Shown in pieces: positions 58,813-64,000 of a DNA stretch of 64,000 bases. The notes below the pieces were generated by a model, which worked only from the letters and a program-made list of their open reading frames with translations, ran no database searches and was not told the origin of the DNA. This DNA is from Parasponia andersonii (taxonomy: Eukaryota > Streptophyta > Magnoliopsida > Rosales > Cannabaceae), in assembly GCA_002914805.1 (NCBI GenBank), contig JXTB01000177.1, forward strand, positions 504,981 to 568,980, written 5' to 3'. How positions within the stretch are numbered: position 1 is the first letter of the stretch; every line of letters starts with the position of its first letter. Position numbers and translations under genes: made by a program.

Positions 58813-60705
58813 CAATAACCCAATTCGATACAATGCGCCTCCGATAGATCTCAGCGAATAAAAATATATTGGGAGAGTACGTGATCACAATGTAATATTT
58901 GTTATTCTTAATCATGTATATATGAAAAGTAAATATAATATAAAACTATCAGAATAAAGTGTTAGTGGACCTTAGACTACTCCTGCTATTCTGTCTTTTT
59001 TATCGTCTTTATTTTTCTTTTTCTTCCATTGAATCAATAATATGCCCAAAACAAAAGAACATGAGGAACCAAATTTGAAAAGGATTATATAGGAACTTAA
59101 CCAAATATCTATCGCCACTAAATATTAAATGTTTAGGTATCTGGTACTTGCTTTACAAGGTCCACGACAAAGTAAAGAAGATGCTACACATCTTTAGCAA
59201 CTCTTGGATAAAATGTGAAGGGCGAGCCCTTTTGGTCATGTAGATTTCATGTGATGTAATTATTAATTTATATGAAACATTACACCGACACTTTTGTTTA
59301 TTTATGTGCATATTGTGTACATTAAGTCCTGACTGCTTATTACCAAGCACGAATTATAATAGATCACCGACACGATGACCTCAATGAAAGAGAAGATCTG
59401 TGTGCTAATTAAAACAGGTATTTCGATTCATGGTGAATGTAAGACGCGCCATCTTGTGTATAGGTATTTTTTATTTCATTTTATTACCTCATAGTTTCTA
59501 CAATAAAAAGACGCAAAAATCTTGAGCATACCTTTTGACAATCGGAATGAAAGAAACGCACTTCTTTTATAAATAAAGCTCAAATATAGATCCTTTTCTT
59601 AAATGACATGGGACACTATACAGTAAATAATTTTTAAGGGTTACAAAATAGTCTTTCTAGACTTCTGGGCCACTTTATTAATTATCTGTATTCAAATTCA
59701 TCCTAAAGAAAAATGAGTGGAAAAAAAAAAAAGAAGAGAATTAGAGACAAAACAAGTGGAAACGACAAGATTCCCTATATTTTAATTGAGAAGTAAACAC
59801 ATGAAATGACGTATTTAAAATTAATCCAATTAAACGAGCTATAATTTAAATGAGAAATATTTAAAAATATAATAAAATGAATTATATATAATTTAAATAA
59901 GATATATTTGGTTCATCGACGTATTATAATATTAAAGACTAAAATCCTGTTTCCAATCGAAAAAGGGTTTTATTCGGCCTTTGGAATAGAGAAGTTGAAA
60001 TTTTAAATTAACCATGTTTTGAATGAAATCCGATATAGAGTGAATCATGAAAATTGTTAAATCAATCAGACATGCTCCTAAATAAGACACAATTTTTAAA
60101 GTTCGTTACAATTAAATAATCTTTTTAGGTCATAATTGGACCACAATAGACGAACCAAATTATAACATAAAAAAGAGTTCTAAAAACTTGCCTGATTATA
60201 AAAGGTAGACCTCTTATATTCGTCTATCCCAACTTCGAACAAGTATATTATATGATTTCACACAAGATAACACAACAGCTTCCCAAGTCTATGTATTCGT
60301 TACTCCCGTCGATAAACCAGCCGTACGTAAAAATCACATTTAGTGATATTTAATACTTCTCTCCATGTAATTAAGTACTATTCCCTGTCAAATAAACCTC
60401 AAATCAAAAGAGAAATTGCTCAAAAAATATCTAGGCATTCCACAACTATACAAAACATGGCTGAGGACACGTTATGCTCCAAGTTCCAGCTCCCATTTCC
60501 ACAAACTTTTAAAATAAATAAGTTCATACAAAAAAAGGCGAACAACGCTTATAATCCACGTTTTCAGATTAAATATGGTAAACTCTTCTCCTTACCGTTG
60601 GTTTCAAATCCATGCATCTTTTCCTCCTATTTCTTCTTGATCCTCCATTAATATTTTATATATCCTCTTCTAGTCATAATAATACACCTTAATTTTCGTT
60701 AACAC
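58813..60705. other. AT-rich stretch without a recognised gene
   Basis: No conserved coding motif and no repeat with an obvious partner were seen. The ORFs at 59153-59350 and 60343-60651 are short and unsupported. Confidence 0.5.
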
Positions 60706-61142
60706 TGTTGGTTTTAAAACGATTTTCGTAGCAGAAGATTGGTCTAGAATTATTCAAAAATTTTCTAACAATTGGATATATGAAAGCGTAGTATTAATTC
60801 ATAACAAATAGAAACATATAAAGAGAATATATATAATATCTCTTATAACCTATCAATGGATACTAACTTTTATATATTCTAAATTATGATTTTCTCATCC
60901 AAGTCTCAAATACAACTGGATGAACATGTGAGGGTTGTGTACAATTTATTAGACTCACATTTTAGGCACCTGCAATATTCTCAACACATGAAATTGAAAA
61001 GTTTGTTTTACAGAGAATAGAAAGACTCTTTTTGTTTTTCTCTCTAGATTATGGAGGCTCTATAGAAAATAATACGTAATTGTATTCGAGTTTCACTTTA
61101 TATATATACTTATTAAACTATTTAATATATAACATATTAATC
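60706..61142 (-). repeat. 3' LTR (left copy) of gag-only element
   Basis: About 440 bp alignable with 63549-64000. The inner boundary is unclear because the sequence enters an (AT)n run at 61149-61174. Confidence 0.7.
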
Positions 61143-61452
61143 AAATTAATATATATATATATATATATATATATGAAAATCCTTTTTTAGTAAAGAAAGC
61201 GTACGTTTTTTTTTTTGTTTTCAAAGGTAAAGTATATATATATATATGTATTTAAATTAATTAATCTAATTAATATATATATATATATCTAAATAAGAAA
61301 ACTTTATTTAGTTTCCCAATTTTTGTTCATCTAATTATCTGATAGTTAAATATCTTTTAAAATTCAAAATTTAAACAAATTAGGAAACTTATTTCTCAAT
61401 AAATTTTAATTAATTAATAAAAATTATTAATTATTGTAGATAAATAATTTAT

Positions 61453-61968
61453 CTAAACAAAGTGTGTAATAACAAAAATAATATAATATCCAATACTGTG
61501 AACTTCAACATCTCCAAAGTAATTGATAATATTCAAATTATGATTTCTCACTAGAGTTTCTCTCTTTATTTTCGCATTTATAGCCTTTTTCATAGTATCA
61601 TGACGAGATTGATTAAATTGTTTCCCAAACTTGGTTTGAAGGGACTCAATTATCTCATAAGCAGTCTCCATCTTTTCATGCTTAGCTCTATGCATGTCAA
61701 TCACGCCTGCTAACATGTAGTAGTGAGCTTTATTATTGGCATGAGTCCATTTTTCATAGCTTTCTCATATAGTACGAGTAGCATTAGCGGTGGATTGTGG
61801 AGGATATTCATCCGTAAACACAAATTTGTAGTCTTCACTAACAAGTACGATATTCATATTACTTTCGTACTTGAAAAAGTTATCTCTAGTTAATTTTTCG
61901 TTTGCGAGTAAAGCGTAATAAAATTTAAGGTTGACATGTTCGCAGAAATTAAATAAATAAAATAACAT
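61453..61968 (-). pseudogene. copia-type gag (UBN2 family), one nonsense codon
   Basis: The minus-strand frame begins near 61935 with LLANEKLTRDNFFKYESNMN and continues through EDYKFVFTDE. An in-frame TGA at 61765-61767 (probably CGA originally) is followed without a frame change by SYEKWTHANNKAHYYMLAGV, KMETAYEIIESLQTKFG and a VRNHNLNIINYF segment. The N-terminal tryptophan-free K-SN-N motif and ETAYEI-SLQ-FG are typical of the gag of small copia relatives. It would supply particle protein if intact. Nothing downstream resembles a protease or RT. Confidence 0.8.
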
Positions 61969-63218
61969 TTAACAAGTTTGAAAATAAATATCACAAAGAA
62001 TTCGGAATAGTAAATGTAATGTATGATGCAAGTAAATAAACAACATAAACTTAATTACTAATTTTTATGATAATTCAATTTTCTCTAACTAGGTATCGTC
62101 GTAGGATAGGTCACATAATTATTAATTGAATTGAGACATTTTCAATTGAAAAATAAAACATTAAAATATCTCATATTTCCTTTTATTTATTACTTACTAT
62201 TTTACAGTCATGATACTATTAATAGTTTAATTGTATACTCATAAGTGTGACTCGTTATTTCAAATTTTAGCAACTTAACTCAAAATTACCGTCGTAGGAT
62301 AGCTCAATTTTGAAATACATTCTAAAATTCTATCTCTTAGAAATTAAGTCTTGTTACTAATTTAAATAGACACTCTCCATAAAGAGGATGAAATCTAAGT
62401 TTCTCTAAGTGTCAATTAAATCTCACGGTACTTAATTAATAATGGAGACTATGAGATATATTGTCGCATACCCCTCTCCCACTAATTATTTTAAAATCTT
62501 ATATGTTTTTACTAATAAACATCTAATATTTTTTTTAATCTAATTATTATATCTAATATAATTTTTTTTAGGTTAAACTATTCATCCATTCTTATTGGTC
62601 CTAAATAAATTACTTCATTTTCTAAAAATTTAAATTTATTATTATAGGAATAATTTGGCTAATCTATTTAATCTAATTAATAAGGATAACTTAAATTAAA
62701 TAAGTGTGAAAATATCAAAATTTAACTATTAAAATTGGATCACATTACTCAATTTAATCCAATTAAATTCGTTATAATCTACCTAAACTATTTTAGAACG
62801 AATATGACATATATGTATGACATTCGTAAATGACTATGAGTAGATATAATGAATGACATATTATAATGCATGGTCATATTATATATATCACATATAATAT
62901 AATAAAATAAAAAATAAAATAATATTTGGCCGAGTCTCTTAGGATATTACAATTCAATAAAATAATAAAATTACAAAAAGTCAAAAGTACACAAGTTCAA
63001 AAACTATCCGCCGGTCTTCTTGGGCCTCCTTCTTTCTTTTGGTATTTTTACAAATCAGATTTGTAAAAAGTGATATTTATATAAATAGCTTTACAAAAGT
63101 AGCTGAATGGGTTGAGCTGCATATGTCCAGCCCAATAAAGTTATCTTATATATCCATTTGGACCTGGGGCACCTTTTTTTTTTGTTTTTCATTTGTAAGC
63201 ATTTGGTCGTACCATATG

Positions 63219-63222
<4 letters not shown>

Positions 63223-63272
<50 letters not shown>
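63223..63272. repeat. (TA)n microsatellite
   Basis: An uninterrupted TA run of about 50 bases inside the gag-only element. It produces an artificial Ile-Tyr repeat in one reading frame. Confidence 0.95.
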
Positions 63273-63277
<5 letters not shown>

Positions 63278-63548
63278 GAGGACTTCTAGTGGTTTCAATT
63301 TTCTAGTGATCATGAATGGATACTAAAAAAAATAGTGATAACATTAAATTTTTTTGACATTGATAAATAATATTAAATTTTTTTTTCCAATCACCAAACT
63401 AATCAACACTATAGGATATAGATCTAATGGTTTAAACTCATCCATTCATCATCAGATATATATATATTTATATAAAAATTAGGCACTACCTACTCATGCA
63501 TATAAATAATTAATACTATATACTCATATAACTATTATGGTATCAATT

Positions 63549-64000
63549 GTTAGTTTTAAAATAATTTTTTCAGCGGAAGATTGGCCAAAGAACATTCAAA
63601 AATTTTCTCAAAATAATTGACTATATAAGTATATAGTATTAATTCATAGCAAATAGAAACATACAAAGAAAGTATATATAATTCCTCTTGTGGCATATCA
63701 ACAGATCCTAATTTTTCTGTCTTCTAAATCACAATCTTCTAATCCAAGACTCAAGTATAATTAGATGAACGTATGGGCATTGTGTACAATTTATTAGACT
63801 CATATTTTAGACACTTGCAATATTCTCAACATATGAGATTGTAAGAGTTTATTCTACAAAGAATAGGAAGATTCTCTTCTTTTTTCTCTCTAGGTTATAA
63901 AAACTTTGTAGAAAATATTACGTAATTATATTTTGCTAAGGTTTCACCTTATATATATATATATACTTATGAAACTATTTAGTAAATAATATATTAATCA
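63549..64000 (-). repeat. 5' LTR (right copy) of gag-only element, truncated by window
   Basis: Matches 60706-61142 throughout, including the ATATATTAATCA end at the window edge. Its remaining part lies outside. Confidence 0.7.

Larger units (their letters stand above)
60706..64000 (-). mobile_element. gag-only LTR retroelement (TR-GAG-like), cut by the window end
   Basis: A direct repeat of about 440 bp occurs at 60706-61142 and 63549-64000, both beginning TGTT(G/A)GTTTTAAAA. Matching blocks include GAAGATTGG, TGTGTACAATTTATTAGACTCA and ACTATTTA. Between them the minus strand encodes only a copia-type gag. No protease, RT or integrase was seen in the 2.4 kb interior. A non-canonical TTGATACCATAATAG lies next to the inner end of the right repeat, where a primer site is expected. 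The right LTR leaves the window, so the full size and target duplication are unknown. Confidence 0.7.

Noticed and set aside
63039-63326. ORF with a long Ile-Tyr repeat
   Set aside because: It is produced by the (TA)n microsatellite at 63223-63272.
63530-63548. ATGGTATCAA next to the right LTR as a plus-strand primer binding site
   Set aside because: The gag frame is on the minus strand, so a primer site here must be read in complement (TTGATACCAT), which matches the Met-tRNA site poorly.

Overview
The window is eukaryotic nuclear DNA, almost certainly from a dicot-type flowering plant. It is AT-rich and intron-bearing, with plant-type CACTA, Ty1/copia and Ty3/gypsy (chromovirus and Tat lineage) elements and a plant type I metacaspase. 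No bacterial, organellar, tRNA, rRNA or CRISPR feature was found. More than two thirds is transposable-element DNA, and nearly every element ORF is broken.

The one host gene I can support is the C-terminal part of a type I metacaspase on the + strand. Four exons (10673-11000, 11104-11212, 25318-25503, 39578-39649) have canonical splice sites and compatible phases. Together they encode the catalytic His and Cys and the normal C-terminus. They are spread over 29 kb because the last two introns, each about 14 kb, are packed with transposons. The N-terminal exons are not in the window and should lie to the left. The CACTA element at 1372-9973 would then lie in an upstream intron.

Layout. 1-1371: unassigned, with a possible retroelement remnant. 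1372-9973: CACTA (En/Spm) element in minus orientation, with a tnp2-type transposase pseudogene and a second ORF carrying a TNPA-like domain plus a Ulp1-like (C48) protease. 10673-11212: metacaspase exons. 11220-14006: internally deleted copia element (minus), TSD AAGAG, sitting directly on the splice donor. 14335-24882: old solo gypsy LTR (TSD ATTGG), itself split by a chromovirus-type gypsy element at 16289-24523 (minus, TSD TAAAT). 25318-25503: metacaspase exon. 26171-27388: possible TIR element. 27703-27776: assembly gap. 27777-39357: Tat-lineage gypsy (plus) with dual RNase H, tandem repeats and an antisense ORF. 39578-39649: last metacaspase exon. 40398-53620: a 3'-truncated gypsy element with a very long LTR, into which a second copia copy of the same family (41310-45662, plus) has inserted. 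53620-60705: mostly featureless AT-rich DNA with two candidate inverted-repeat elements. 60706-64000: a short LTR element carrying only gag (TR-GAG-like), running off the window.

The elements form a layered insertion history rather than a working pathway. The two copia copies have complementary deletions: one keeps gag, protease and integrase, the other keeps reverse transcriptase and RNase H. Most nonsense codons I could place fall where C-to-T change of CAA, CAG, CGA or TGG would create them, as expected of long-methylated repeats. All calls rest on reading translations and motifs by eye; no database search was run.
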